Assembly: GCF_001657475.1 (NCBI RefSeq) | Contig: NZ_LXEY01000008.1 | Coordinates: 1 to 64,000, forward strand | Reading direction: 5' to 3' | Length of the DNA stretch: 64,000 bases | Origin: Enteractinococcus helveticum | GTDB lineage: Bacteria > Actinomycetota > Actinomycetes > Actinomycetales > Micrococcaceae | Shown here: positions 25,761 to 35,182 of the stretch, piece by piece | How positions within the stretch are numbered: the first letter of the stretch is position 1 | Layout: each line of letters starts with the position of its first letter | The notes under the pieces: model-generated | What the model was told of the DNA's origin: nothing | The model's input: the letters and a program-made list of their open reading frames with translations, nothing else | Databases searched by the model: none | Translations under genes and position numbers: made by a program

Positions 25761-28700
25761 ATGGAAGATCAGAATACACCTCAACAAGACTTATTGACCC
25801 AGGCGGTCATCAAGACCACCGGGATACCCGAAGCCAAACCACGTGCACCCCAGGCGGAACTTTCTGGCTGGATCGAACAAGCACTGTCCATTGGTGGTAA
25901 GCACTTAGCTGCACAAGCGCCAACCGGCACAGGAAAATCGCTCGCCTACCTCACTCCGGCTTTTGCCGCAGCGGCCACCCGCGGTGAACGCACGCTTATT
26001 TCCACCGAGGGGCTGGCACTACAGCGTCAGATTGTCACCAAAGACGCCCCGGCAGTCGCTGCGGCCACCGCCGAGATGTATGGCCGTGAACCACAAGTGG
26101 CGGTACTCAAAGGCTTTGGCAATTACGTGTGTAACGAAGCTGCCAAGGTCACCGCGAACCGTATTTTGCGCCGAGCCGGTGAGTCATCGCCAACAGATTT
26201 GTTCACCCGTCTCTCCAAGGTCAAAGACCAGCTGGGTGCTGCCACACCAATGAAAATCTCGGGAATTCAATCCACCGTGGGTACTCTGGTGGATTTGGTC
26301 ACCTGGGCGATGATGCACTCAAGTGACCCAACCAACGGCCAGCGTGATGAATGCCCGGTGCCCATTGAGCGAGAATGGTCGCTTGTGTCGGTGCCGTCTG
26401 GCCAATGCTCCAATGACGGTGACAACGACGATGCCTGTGCTGGACATCAGGCCAGGAAGGCCGCAGCAGTGGCAGACATTGTCGTCACCAACCACACGTT
26501 GATCGCCATTCAAGCCACCAAAAGCATCCCGGTGCTAGTGGATTCCAAAACACTTGGGGAATTTGACCACATCATCATTGACGAAGCTCACGCACTGCCA
26601 TCCGTGGTGCGGTCCAATGGTGCCGTCGAAGTTTCGGAACCTCGCATTGCCCGGCTACTCAACCGAATCGTCGAACCCGATGACTCCGACGCTCAACCAT
26701 CTCCGATGGTCAAAAGTGCTGGTGAAAATGTGCGACAACTTCTGCCGTTTGTCACCCAGTGCCTCAACGACTACATCGGCGATGCCCGAAATGACGAAGA
26801 AGTCTGGATCGAAGATGATGAAGAATTCTCCGAACTCGACGCACTCAATGTTCGCCTGTCCACACTGAAGGAAGCGATCAAAGACGACGGTATGTTGACC
26901 CAAGACATTCGACTGCGAAACATCTCGTCTGTTGAATCCTTGATTGACGACATTGACCTGGTCTCCACGACGATCCGGGACACGGCACGGTGGGCAATCC
27001 GACAGTCCACTCCATCAGGGGCGGTTATCCCATCCTTTGCTGCATCACCGATTGATGTGTCATCAAATTTGTTTCACCGCTTGTGGACTCGCGACCCCTC
27101 CGTGGGCGGTGCCAATGATGTTGATCTTGCCCAGCAGCAGACTGAAGAAGCCCTCGCGCGACTGTTAGGTGACGAACCTGTGGAGCCAGTTGCTGACCGG
27201 GTACGCTCCACGGTGATTGCTGTGTCGGCCACCTTGTCCGATGACTTCCCGTTTGAAGCAGGTCTACGGTGCGACGTGGTTGATGTCGTGACGCCGTTTT
27301 CCACAGCCTATGCAAACTCGGCACTGTATATCCCGTATCCAGACGATGAAGACCTAGAAGAGATCACTACTGACCGGTGGGGCAAGATGAAAATGGATAC
27401 CGGGCTGCATCGCGCGTGGGCAAAAGAACAGATGCTAGAACTGATTTTTGCCAACCGCGGCTCGGCCATGGTGATTTGTGCAACCGCATCAGCTGCCAAA
27501 GAATATGCCAAAGCTATTGAGGACGACCCGCACCTGCCGTTCACCGTCTACACGCAGTGGGACCCGCGCGGTCGAGCCAAGGCTATTGATGACTGGATCG
27601 CTGAAACCTCATCAGTCATTGTCGGCACTCGGTCCTTAATGACTGGGGTGGATGCATCTGGGCTGACCAACACCTTAGTAGTCATTGACCGCCCGGCGCG
27701 CGCTCCGATGAACCCGGTAGACAAAGCGCGGTGTGCAACCCTGATCGACAACGGTGTGAACAAATGGGTGGCAGACACCAGAGTGTATGTTCAAGATGCC
27801 GCAGTGTTATTGGAACAAGCCGCAGGTCGCCTAATAAGATGCTTCGACCTCGAAACAGAAATACTCACAACAGATGGGTGGAAGAACTACAGTGAGATCG
27901 AGATTGGTGACACGGTATACGGCATTCCTCCACATCTAATGCAGGCACGCGGGACTAGGGCAGCCTCGACTAAAGGCGCACCAACTATCGAGCAGCATAA
28001 AGTCAAAGCGATTAAGGTGAACGATGATCCAGAGCCACTGCTTCGGTTCAAAAATAGGATGGCTGACATCGTAGCAACACCTGACCACACAATGTTGGTC
28101 CAACCTCAGAAAACCAGACCTATACAAACTCGCGCTGACGGGAGCACAGAATACTATGTCAGTAAGGCTCCTGACTACGTGAAAACTAGATTCGATGACC
28201 TGCCACACAGGTTCCAACTACCGCTAGCCGGTCGCGTCTCTAGAGGTCAGTCGAAGCTTCCCAGAGAATGGTTTACGCTCCTTGGCTTAGTCATAAGTGA
28301 TGGACACATTTCAAAGAGCAAAAACAGTATCACCTTGGCGCAGAGTACCGCGAAACAGGAGGTAGTCGATGAGATTGACGAACTCTTGAGCGGGATGGAA
28401 ATGAAATTCAACCGGTACGTTCAGAAGCGTAGTGGCACGAAACTGTCAGTCCGGGGAGGGAAAGAATATACCCGTAATGGCGACCTCGTTACGTGGGTGA
28501 TCAATGGGCATGACTCTTCTCGAATCCGCGATTTGATGGTTCTAGGGCAGCGGCGAAGAAAGTCAAAGTTAAAATCGTTTCGATCGGTTCAATACTCCTC
28601 CTACCGTGATGTGTGGAATTGGCTTGATGCAGAAAAAATTATCCCCCGGTGGATTATCAATACTGCATCTAGACCAAATCTTCTTGCACTATTTCACGGA

Positions 28701-29201
28701 CTAATGCTTGGGGACGGAACGTACAAATGGTCCCAAGAAGGCAAGTCTGGAGCTTTCCACACTGGCACCAAGCTAAACGCCGACAGATTCCAAGAGATAT
28801 GCGCTTTAGTCGGTTACCGAAGTAATGTTGTATGTCGTAGTGAGACTCAGTGGGAGGTGCGCTTTGCGGCTCGTGGTTCCGTAAATACTACTCGCAAGGA
28901 TGTTGTCGATCACGGCGTTGGGAGAACCTGGTGCATCAACACTGAGCTTGGCAGCGTTGTTGCTCGCCGAAACGGCAGAACGTTCATCGCAGGGAACTCA
29001 GGATCAGACCGCGGAATGGTCGCTGTGCTTGACCCTCGACTACAGCCTGGTTCACCGATCAGCTACCAAGCAGGGACGCGCAATATGTACCTTGCAGGCA
29101 TCGACATCTATGGTGAGAAATTCGATCATCTCGACGATGCGATGGACTGGCTGGAGGAACGTGCCGAGATGAACAAGCCAGCTGCGGTGTCGCCGGCCTA
29201 A
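25761..29201 (+). CDS. dinG: DinG/XPD-like DNA helicase containing an intein
   Basis: The precursor is 1146 aa; removing a 386-aa intein leaves about 760. It is a superfamily 2 5'-3' helicase of the DinG group. Walker A APTGTGKS lies near residue 53, DEAH (IIDEAHALP) near 275, and Cys residues (YVCNE, DECPV, GQCSN, DACAG) match the iron-sulfur cluster seen in DinG/XPD. In motif VI the sequence GRLIR is interrupted and resumes as SGSDRGMVAVLDPRL. Such helicases unwind R-loops and forked DNA. The stop overlaps the convergent membrane protein gene by 4 bases. Confidence 0.92.
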   Translation: MEDQNTPQQDLLTQAVIKTTGIPEAKPRAPQAELSGWIEQALSIGGKHLAAQAPTGTGKSLAYLTPAFAAAATRGERTLISTEGLALQRQIVTKDAPAVAAATAEMYGREPQVAVLKGFGNYVCNEAAKVTANRILRRAGESSPTDLFTRLSKVKDQLGAATPMKISGIQSTVGTLVDLVTWAMMHSSDPTNGQRDECPVPIEREWSLVSVPSGQCSNDGDNDDACAGHQARKAAAVADIVVTNHTLIAIQATKSIPVLVDSKTLGEFDHIIIDEAHALPSVVRSNGAVEVSEPRIARLLNRIVEPDDSDAQPSPMVKSAGENVRQLLPFVTQCLNDYIGDARNDEEVWIEDDEEFSELDALNVRLSTLKEAIKDDGMLTQDIRLRNISSVESLIDDIDLVSTTIRDTARWAIRQSTPSGAVIPSFAASPIDVSSNLFHRLWTRDPSVGGANDVDLAQQQTEEALARLLGDEPVEPVADRVRSTVIAVSATLSDDFPFEAGLRCDVVDVVTPFSTAYANSALYIPYPDDEDLEEITTDRWGKMKMDTGLHRAWAKEQMLELIFANRGSAMVICATASAAKEYAKAIEDDPHLPFTVYTQWDPRGRAKAIDDWIAETSSVIVGTRSLMTGVDASGLTNTLVVIDRPARAPMNPVDKARCATLIDNGVNKWVADTRVYVQDAAVLLEQAAGRLIRCFDLETEILTTDGWKNYSEIEIGDTVYGIPPHLMQARGTRAASTKGAPTIEQHKVKAIKVNDDPEPLLRFKNRMADIVATPDHTMLVQPQKTRPIQTRADGSTEYYVSKAPDYVKTRFDDLPHRFQLPLAGRVSRGQSKLPREWFTLLGLVISDGHISKSKNSITLAQSTAKQEVVDEIDELLSGMEMKFNRYVQKRSGTKLSVRGGKEYTRNGDLVTWVINGHDSSRIRDLMVLGQRRRKSKLKSFRSVQYSSYRDVWNWLDAEKIIPRWIINTASRPNLLALFHGLMLGDGTYKWSQEGKSGAFHTGTKLNADRFQEICALVGYRSNVVCRSETQWEVRFAARGSVNTTRKDVVDHGVGRTWCINTELGSVVARRNGRTFIAGNSGSDRGMVAVLDPRLQPGSPISYQAGTRNMYLAGIDIYGEKFDHLDDAMDWLEERAEMNKPAAVSPA
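27840..28997 (+). other. Intein with LAGLIDADG homing endonuclease
   Basis: The intein is 386 aa, precursor residues 694-1079. It starts with Cys (CFDLETEILTTDGW, block A) and has block B with TPDH (VATPDHTMLV). Two LAGLIDADG-type motifs follow: LLGLVISDGHIS and LFHGLMLGDG. It ends TFIAGN, followed by the extein Ser. The endonuclease looks intact, so homing is possible. The residue before the final Asn is Gly, not the usual His. It sits in catalytic motif VI, a typical conserved-site insertion. Confidence 0.93.
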
Positions 29202-29461
29202 AACAGTCCGGTCACGACGCTGAGCACGATGCCCAGCACTAAGACTGCCGGCAGGATGAATTGTTTTCCACGATCCCAGACTCCTTCAGATTTCTGGTCT
29301 TCCATCATGCCGTGGTCAGCACCATCCTGCCGGTTTTGTATCTCTTGCCAGGTCGTGGGTTGATTCTCTGCTGATTGTTGACCCTGTTTGGAGCCGTTGA
29401 CACAGTAGCGTGCCAGCATGTCGTCAAATGGGTCGCGCTCTGGCTGATTGTTATTCGTCAT
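29198..29461 (-). CDS. Small C-terminally anchored membrane protein
   Basis: The protein is 87 aa, hydrophilic (rich in Gln, Asn, Asp) with one C-terminal helix (FILPAVLVLGIVLSVVTGLF). ATG 29461 lies inside the end of the upstream gene (11-base overlap), so it is probably translationally coupled. It is third in the operon with the transfer ATPase; it may be a membrane partner of that ATPase. Confidence 0.7.
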   Translation of the reverse strand: MTNNNQPERDPFDDMLARYCVNGSKQGQQSAENQPTTWQEIQNRQDGADHGMMEDQKSEGVWDRGKQFILPAVLVLGIVLSVVTGLF

Positions 29462-31256
29462 CTTCTGCCTTCGTTCGGCCATCGCTGGCTGCTTGGTCAT
29501 CTGTCTGGTCAACCACCTCGGGACCAGTGACATCGTCAGCGGAGTTGAACCGACGCTGCGCCCCAACGGCTCGGAGACGTGACGGCGGATGCACTTCATC
29601 CACTGCGCCGGTGGTGGTCAAATGTGTCTGGTCATCGGTCAGTGGCGATTCTCCGGCTCGCAATGATGGCAGCCCGATCAGCGGTGTCTGATCTCCCCGA
29701 CGCCACCAGTGCGGTGTAGCGGCCAGCACCGGTCCCATGGCAATCGGTGCTGAAGCAACGTGTGGGTCGGCAAACTGGGGGTCAAAGAAATCAATGGGCT
29801 TTTTCTGCCAGTCCACATCGAGGTATTCGGCAGACAGGGTGTAAAACTCTTCTCCGAGCTCGTGTTTGGCCGGGAACATGTCAGTCCATCGAGCAAGCCC
29901 CATGCGAGCTGCCGCGGAGTCTTGGTCGCGTGACCGGAAGCGTCGCAAGGTGCGTTCCATCCACGTTCGGAAGGTGGAGACTGAGGTCTCGTAGTCTCGA
30001 CCGTCAGAGTATTTTGATGACGCCATGACAAAGATGACCACGATGCCGGACTCGGCCAATGTGTGCCTGGTGAGAAACTGCGCCCAGCGCTGTAGCTTGC
30101 GATAGACCGACGCTGAGTGTCCCGAGGTCATTTCAATTACGACCCGCAGACCGTTTTTCAAAATGATGGTGGAGTCGCCGCGAACTGGGTGTTGTTCGGA
30201 GGTGCGGTGAAAGCCGATCTTCTTTCGGGTATGCGGTAGCAATGAGTCGCCTGATGACCACTTTTCACCCAGTACCATGTTCACTTCTGGGTGCGACTCG
30301 GCACACCGTAAGGCGAACTCGGTAGACATGATGTTGTGGCGATCCATAAAACCCAATGATGGAGCAAAGTTCACCCCGGCATCGACTTGAAGGTACTCAG
30401 CAGAAGTCCAGGCACGCTTGGCAACAGAGCGTATCCGTCCACGAGGGGAGCGGAACCGGTAGACGGTAGACCGTGGATCATCTTTGACAGCGACCATGGA
30501 GTTTTGCAATCGGCCAATATCCATCAAAGAAGTCGAAAACAGTGACATCGGTACATCGTGATCCGGGTGCAACAGGTTGCGATAGCCAGTCAGCGCAACC
30601 ATTTGCTCAGCCGTGACTGTACCCCAGGAATCAATAGCCGATAGCATCGCAATTCGTTGTGATCGGTGGTCGCCGTAGCGCACCATTTCAGTGGCTCGTT
30701 CCTTCCTGATGACCCCGGATGGCAGCAGCATCGATGAGCCATCCTTGCGGTGTTTGACCACGCCCTCATAGGTCGCCCATGCCGCCTGTGAACCGAACTG
30801 CCACAGCTTGTCATAAAACGGGTCGGCACGGTGTCTGTGGGCGTGAGGATTTTTTAACGCTGGCTTGCCAAGCTGTGGCCGGGTGTCGGGCAAGTCGGCG
30901 ACACGTGGGTCGAACCGGGTGGCATATCCGGAGGTCGGAACTGGTGAATCGTCGGTAGCGCGGAAGCCTTGTTGCTCGACTGCTGGATCAGGATGGACAT
31001 CGTCACTGGTGTCCCCTTGGAGGTCTGGTCTGCCTGTGTCACGGTTGGCGGTATCGTCACCAGTGATGAAGTCGGGCAAGTTGGGTAACTGAGGTGCAGC
31101 ATCACTGTCGGATGGGTTGCCGAAATCTGGCAGCTCAACGGACTCATCGTCGAAGACCTCGCCGGTTTCTGGGTCAAAAACTGACTGCTTATCGGCATCG
31201 TCTTCGGTGACCTCATCCAGTGACGGAAGGTTGACTCCGGTATCAAATCGGCTCAC
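29451..31256 (-). CDS. Probable replication-relaxation family protein
   Basis: The protein is 601 aa. The first 150 residues are acidic and disordered. Residues 185-265 form a winged helix (QRIAMLSAIDSWGTVTAEQMVALTG). Residues 300-420 show a nuclease-like core with GDSTIILKNGLRVVIEMTSG then VYRKLQRW, similar in pattern to the Replic_Relax family of Gram-positive conjugative elements. It starts at GTG 31256, overlapping the stop of the transfer ATPase gene (GTGA). It could be the DNA-processing partner of the ATPase. The family call is moderate. Confidence 0.5.
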   Translation of the reverse strand: MSRFDTGVNLPSLDEVTEDDADKQSVFDPETGEVFDDESVELPDFGNPSDSDAAPQLPNLPDFITGDDTANRDTGRPDLQGDTSDDVHPDPAVEQQGFRATDDSPVPTSGYATRFDPRVADLPDTRPQLGKPALKNPHAHRHRADPFYDKLWQFGSQAAWATYEGVVKHRKDGSSMLLPSGVIRKERATEMVRYGDHRSQRIAMLSAIDSWGTVTAEQMVALTGYRNLLHPDHDVPMSLFSTSLMDIGRLQNSMVAVKDDPRSTVYRFRSPRGRIRSVAKRAWTSAEYLQVDAGVNFAPSLGFMDRHNIMSTEFALRCAESHPEVNMVLGEKWSSGDSLLPHTRKKIGFHRTSEQHPVRGDSTIILKNGLRVVIEMTSGHSASVYRKLQRWAQFLTRHTLAESGIVVIFVMASSKYSDGRDYETSVSTFRTWMERTLRRFRSRDQDSAAARMGLARWTDMFPAKHELGEEFYTLSAEYLDVDWQKKPIDFFDPQFADPHVASAPIAMGPVLAATPHWWRRGDQTPLIGLPSLRAGESPLTDDQTHLTTTGAVDEVHPPSRLRAVGAQRRFNSADDVTGPEVVDQTDDQAASDGRTKAEDDE

Positions 31257-33661
31257 AGTAACACGTCCTCATTGAAGTTGTGGACATTGACGGTGACGGG
31301 CGGCTGGATTTCATCATTGACGTTGGTGACCATCAGCAACTGGTACTTGCCAAGGTTGCGGATTTCTTCGCCGGTCACATCGTCAGCGAACTCGTGAGCC
31401 ACCACTTCTGACGGCTTGCTGGACCCCATCGTGTAGGTTGCCACCGTGTGATAACCGAACACATTTTCTAACAACTTCACGTTCAACTGCGCTGGGAACT
31501 GAGAACCATGATGCATCCGCACACCGTATGACCGACCTTGATCTCGCATCCACATCAGCACTTCTTCGTTAGAGCCTGCCAGCATTGACAGCTCATCACA
31601 CAGCAAAGACACTGATCGGCCTTGAGCCTCCCAGGATGAACACACGCGCTGGATTGCAGATCGCAAGTTGTAAACCAACAGGGAAGCCAGCAGCTTGGAC
31701 TGCTCATCTTCCATGACCTGGCCGCTGTCATTGGACCCGACATTTATCACCACGGCCTGATGCTTGCGTAACACGTTTTCAAAACTGGTTACTGGTCGGT
31801 CGTCTCGGAAGTAGTACCCCATCCGGCGCAACACATCAATCTTATTTCTCGGCGCTTCGGTGTGTGACCGGCGTGCTGCTGGTGTCATCTGGATCAGCGT
31901 GCCCATGTCATCGACTGCTTCGGTAATCTCATCGTAAGCGTCAAGATCGCCTTCACGTTTGCACCGGTCAGCCAGTGTGGACAGCGTTGCCATGATGGCG
32001 TCAAAAGTCTCTGGAGTCTGACCCATCAGCAGTGCATGGGCGAAGTCGTGCTCGGTGACACCGGGTTGCGACAGCCGACGGTGGGATGCGTCATCGCCCA
32101 TCCAATCCTCATCGACAATCTGATAGTGCATGGCGGCCAATGCTGCTGGGTACACTGCACGAAGTGACTCAGCAGATCGACCCATAATCGAACCGTCATC
32201 AAAGGCATACTTCAGTGCAGACACGATCCGTTCAGATTGCTCCCGCATTGGCAGGTCGCCGAAATCAAATGGGTCAATAGCCGGAGTGGTGTGATCAAGT
32301 GCATCGACTAAGATCGCTTTGTCACCGTGCAACGCTGAGTGCGACAGATAGCCTTCCACGCCGCTGCCTTTAGTCTCGATAGCGATCAGTGTGGAGTCTG
32401 CTCCGGGGTGGTGTTCACGGCCTGACGGGTTGACTCGCTCTTGACACAGCCAACCCCATAAACCTTGCAACAGTACCGACTTACCGGAGCCTGGTTCACC
32501 GAAAATCATGGTGTTGTACCGCAGCGATGATGCAGGGATGGGCACTGATGTGCCTTGCACCGTGTGACCGATGATTGGACCATGCGACGATGTTAATTCT
32601 GGGGTCACTTCGCGGTCTGACGCCGTGATCGCTCCGGCATACGATGAGCCGTGCGGGTTGCCTGCTGGAGCAAACACGGTAGGTTCAAACAAGAACGCTT
32701 CTTTGTGGAATGGGTAGCTGCCATCGAAGGCTTTGATGGTTTTGATTCGCTGGTTACCCTCATGGTCTCGCAAGATTTTCGTGCCCTCTTTTCTGGGCTT
32801 GCGAACAAAGACCGGCGAACTCTTTGGACGTGGTAAAAATCCGCGCTGTAAATGTCGTCTCACCTGACGCTTCGGTGGACCAAAGACAAACCCCACCAGG
32901 CTTAACAGGGTCAGCAGTCCGGCGACAAGCCAGCCGAAACTCACCACTTGATCGGGCAGTGTGTCGAATGCAGAATCGGCTGCAACGGTGACCGCAGCAA
33001 CGGCAATCGCCACCCCCAGGAACTTCGCAGCCTTCCGGTTGACATTCGACACAGTGACTGGACGGGCTGCCAGGTCAAAACCGGTCATCATGTCTGGAAT
33101 GTCGCGCGCCAAATTGATGGCTTCAGTCCGAGACTGAGCGCCCACATAGATGCTAAACACTAATGCAGACTTGGTCTTGGACAGGTGACGAGAGCCTGGA
33201 CCAATTCGGTGGTCAACGTAGGGTCGGTTACGTCGCGTCTCCTGCTTGGTCACCTGCCGGATGGCAAACCCAACCCAGGAATCATCGGGCATGGCGTTGG
33301 ATAAACTGCGCGCCATCTCGGCAGGATCAGCACCGTACTGGGTGTCGGCACCGAAGTCGGATGACCGAAACTTCAGCTTGACGATGTGCGGGGTTTCGAC
33401 GATCTCGTCTGGCAGTTCATCGACCGTGGTGGCGCGTGCACCGTAGGCTTGGGCAAGCTCTAATCCTTTATTTGCACTGGCTGCTGACTTCGACACGGCA
33501 AAGTAGGTCGTGTACCGGCTGGCGGTGCGATGCACCAGTAGCATCGTGTCACCGGCATTGGCGGCACCATTGATCGCAGCGTTGGCTCTACTGGTAAATT
33601 CTTGAGGATTTGGACGCATCCCAGTGGCGCGTTGGAAGGTGTAAAACACAGCATCATTCAT
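31253..33661 (-). CDS. VirD4/TraG/HerA-like DNA transfer ATPase
   Basis: The protein is 802 aa. The N-terminal third is globular. Two membrane helices follow around residues 225-280 (FLGVAIAVAAVTVA and FGWLVAGLLTLLSLVGFVF), then a RecA-type motor: Walker A FGEPGSGKSVLL near 435, Walker B VSLLCDELSMLAG near 697, and GVRMHHGSQF after it. This fits a coupling protein that pumps DNA in conjugation. ATG 33661 is set by a CCGGACAC element. It heads a three-gene coupled operon. No VirB4 or pilus genes appear in this window. Confidence 0.85.
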   Translation of the reverse strand: MNDAVFYTFQRATGMRPNPQEFTSRANAAINGAANAGDTMLLVHRTASRYTTYFAVSKSAASANKGLELAQAYGARATTVDELPDEIVETPHIVKLKFRSSDFGADTQYGADPAEMARSLSNAMPDDSWVGFAIRQVTKQETRRNRPYVDHRIGPGSRHLSKTKSALVFSIYVGAQSRTEAINLARDIPDMMTGFDLAARPVTVSNVNRKAAKFLGVAIAVAAVTVAADSAFDTLPDQVVSFGWLVAGLLTLLSLVGFVFGPPKRQVRRHLQRGFLPRPKSSPVFVRKPRKEGTKILRDHEGNQRIKTIKAFDGSYPFHKEAFLFEPTVFAPAGNPHGSSYAGAITASDREVTPELTSSHGPIIGHTVQGTSVPIPASSLRYNTMIFGEPGSGKSVLLQGLWGWLCQERVNPSGREHHPGADSTLIAIETKGSGVEGYLSHSALHGDKAILVDALDHTTPAIDPFDFGDLPMREQSERIVSALKYAFDDGSIMGRSAESLRAVYPAALAAMHYQIVDEDWMGDDASHRRLSQPGVTEHDFAHALLMGQTPETFDAIMATLSTLADRCKREGDLDAYDEITEAVDDMGTLIQMTPAARRSHTEAPRNKIDVLRRMGYYFRDDRPVTSFENVLRKHQAVVINVGSNDSGQVMEDEQSKLLASLLVYNLRSAIQRVCSSWEAQGRSVSLLCDELSMLAGSNEEVLMWMRDQGRSYGVRMHHGSQFPAQLNVKLLENVFGYHTVATYTMGSSKPSEVVAHEFADDVTGEEIRNLGKYQLLMVTNVNDEIQPPVTVNVHNFNEDVLL

Positions 33662-33667
33662 GGCCTG

Positions 33668-33678
33668 AGAGTGTCCGG
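33668..33678 (-). promoter_or_regulatory. CCGGACAC element, 6 nt before ATG 33661 (minus)
   Basis: On the minus strand: CCGGACACTCT, spacer CAGGCC, ATG of the transfer ATPase operon. Confidence 0.7.
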
Positions 33679-34124
33679 GGGCGAAATATCCTCGATTTTG
33701 CGGGAAGTCCCGAATCCACGCGGGTTCGGCTAGACCAATTTCCTCCCGTAAACCCGATGTATTCCACAAATCCACCGGCCAGCCCGACAGCAACCCTCAA
33801 ATGTCCACGTAGTGAGACGCGCCTGGTCACTTCGTTGCGGGGTCATCTCATACAGTGGGACGTTTTCGGGTGTGCTGACTCACCAGTGATCCGCCAGGCT
33901 ACGCTGCACCACTGATGCCGACGCATCCAAGCTGTCCAGCCACGACTTGCAAGGTCACCGTCCCGCGAGGCGGCACGTGTGCCATCTGGTGTGTCGTTGC
34001 GTTTGGCCATCTTGTCTGCTGGTGTCGTCCTCAAGTGTTTGCTGCGCCTGGTGATGCGGATGCACTGGCTCGACCACGATGTGGTGGGCTGGCCTGGTTG
34101 GTCGGCTGGTTGGGCTGGCGTTCA

Positions 34125-34141
34125 ACGTGCCGACGGCACGT
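34125..34141. repeat. Perfect hairpin, 7-bp stem, 3-base loop
   Basis: ACGTGCC, loop GAC, GGCACGT. Inside the GT-rich noncoding region. Confidence 0.7.
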
Positions 34142-34237
34142 GACTCGGTCAGGTTGGTCGGTGCGGGGGACTGGGGTGACTGGATGCTGGATGTGCCACC
34201 GATGGTGGCCGGTGACTGACAGTTGGGTTGTACATCT

Positions 34238-34248
34238 GAAGTGTCCGG
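34238..34248 (-). promoter_or_regulatory. CCGGACAC element inside the noncoding region (minus)
   Basis: On the minus strand: CCGGACACTTC. No ATG follows at 6 nt and no gene begins nearby. It could start a noncoding RNA or a long leader running towards the transfer ATPase operon. Confidence 0.45.
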
Positions 34249-34792
34249 GGTGCTGCGGAGTGACTGGCGGTTGGGTGCATCTTCGGTTGACATGGGGGTC
34301 GGTGCGGGGTGCGGTCTGGGCGGCGTGACGGTGGTTACCAGGCCGGGGATGGGTATGCACATCGTGCATCTGGATCACCGGATAGGTATTCATTGTGGTT
34401 ATCGCTACGGGTCAGCACCTGGTGCACTATGAACTGGCGGTACTGGGTTCCGTTGGCGTGTACAGATGTCCGGCACGGTGGCCGGAACGATGCTCGCTAC
34501 GGTGGGGGAGGTGGACGCTGATGGGACGAGTCCACATCGTGAGACGATGTCGCCATCCAGGCACAGATCACCGGTGCGAACTGCGGGGTGAAAACCGATA
34601 CGAGTAGTGGTTGAACTGGGTGTCGGAAAGATGCCACTGGTGGTTGAATGGCGGGTGATTGCTGCTGGTGGAGACGGTACTGGTACACGAAGTGGCATTG
34701 ATTGGACAAGGCAACGGAGGTCAGCCACATCGTGGCTCGATGAACCCGATGATTGGCTGACCCAGTGGTGAAGAACAAAGATGAGGAAGAGT

Positions 34793-34811
34793 CATTGCAC
34801 TTCGTGCAATG
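34793..34811. repeat. Perfect hairpin, 8-bp stem, 3-base loop
   Basis: CATTGCAC, loop TTC, GTGCAATG, extended imperfectly by GT and GAC outside. Candidate oriT or RNA element. Confidence 0.7.
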
Positions 34812-34860
34812 TGACCAAGCAGCTGGCACATCAGTGAATGTTGACGACCAAAGAAACCGA

Positions 34861-34951
34861 CGATGTGCGCATCGCGCACCGGCACCGCAACCGACACAAC
34901 TCCGTTCCAGTCACGACCACACCAGCAGACACGACACCGCGCATCGCGCGG
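34861..34951. repeat. Pair of GCATCGCGC-centred hairpins
   Basis: CGATG-TGCG-CATCG begins at 34861 and overlaps GTGCG-CATCG-CGCAC. At 34937-34951 CCGCGC, loop ATC, GCGCGG repeats the same core. Two related palindromes 65 bases apart suggest binding sites or RNA stems. Confidence 0.6.
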
Positions 34952-35156
34952 GGTGCAAGGCGAAGCATTGCAAGGCTGACAGATGGTGTTTGGGAAGATG
35001 ACTGATCTAGGACGGTTGTGGCAGTGAAGGTGCCGACATGGTGATGATCAAACCAAAGGATGATCCAGCGAACCGACGCCGCCAGACGGCGGTGAGCATC
35101 TTAAGTTATACCGCCCCATCCGCTCGGCAGCATCCGTGTGGCTATCGCCGGACCAT

Positions 35157-35174
35157 CCCAGCGCCAGCGCTGGG
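35157..35174 (-). terminator. GC-rich hairpin just after the 35183 gene
   Basis: CCCAGCGC and GCGCTGGG form an 8-bp stem with a 2-base centre. It lies 8 bases beyond the stop of the minus-strand gene; no T-run, so termination is only possible. Confidence 0.4.
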
Positions 35175-35182
35175 CACAGGGT

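Larger units (their letters stand above)
33679..35156. other. 1.5-kb noncoding, GT-rich region with many hairpins
   Basis: No frame here looks like a real gene. Between about 33980 and 34700 the plus strand is strongly GT-rich (the minus strand CA-rich). Several short perfect hairpins cluster at 34125 and 34793-34951, and one CCGGACAC element points leftwards at 34238. Lying upstream of the transfer ATPase operon, it could hold an origin of transfer, a partition site or a noncoding RNA. Confidence 0.6.

Noticed and set aside
33955..34393. Several long minus-strand frames rich in Pro, Thr and His
   Set aside because: They arise from the GT-rich bias of the noncoding region; three frames are open at once, and none has a start signal.
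35157..35174. Hairpin as a recombination (dif-like or attachment) site
   Set aside because: It is short, GC-only, and placed right after a stop codon; a weak terminator is simpler.
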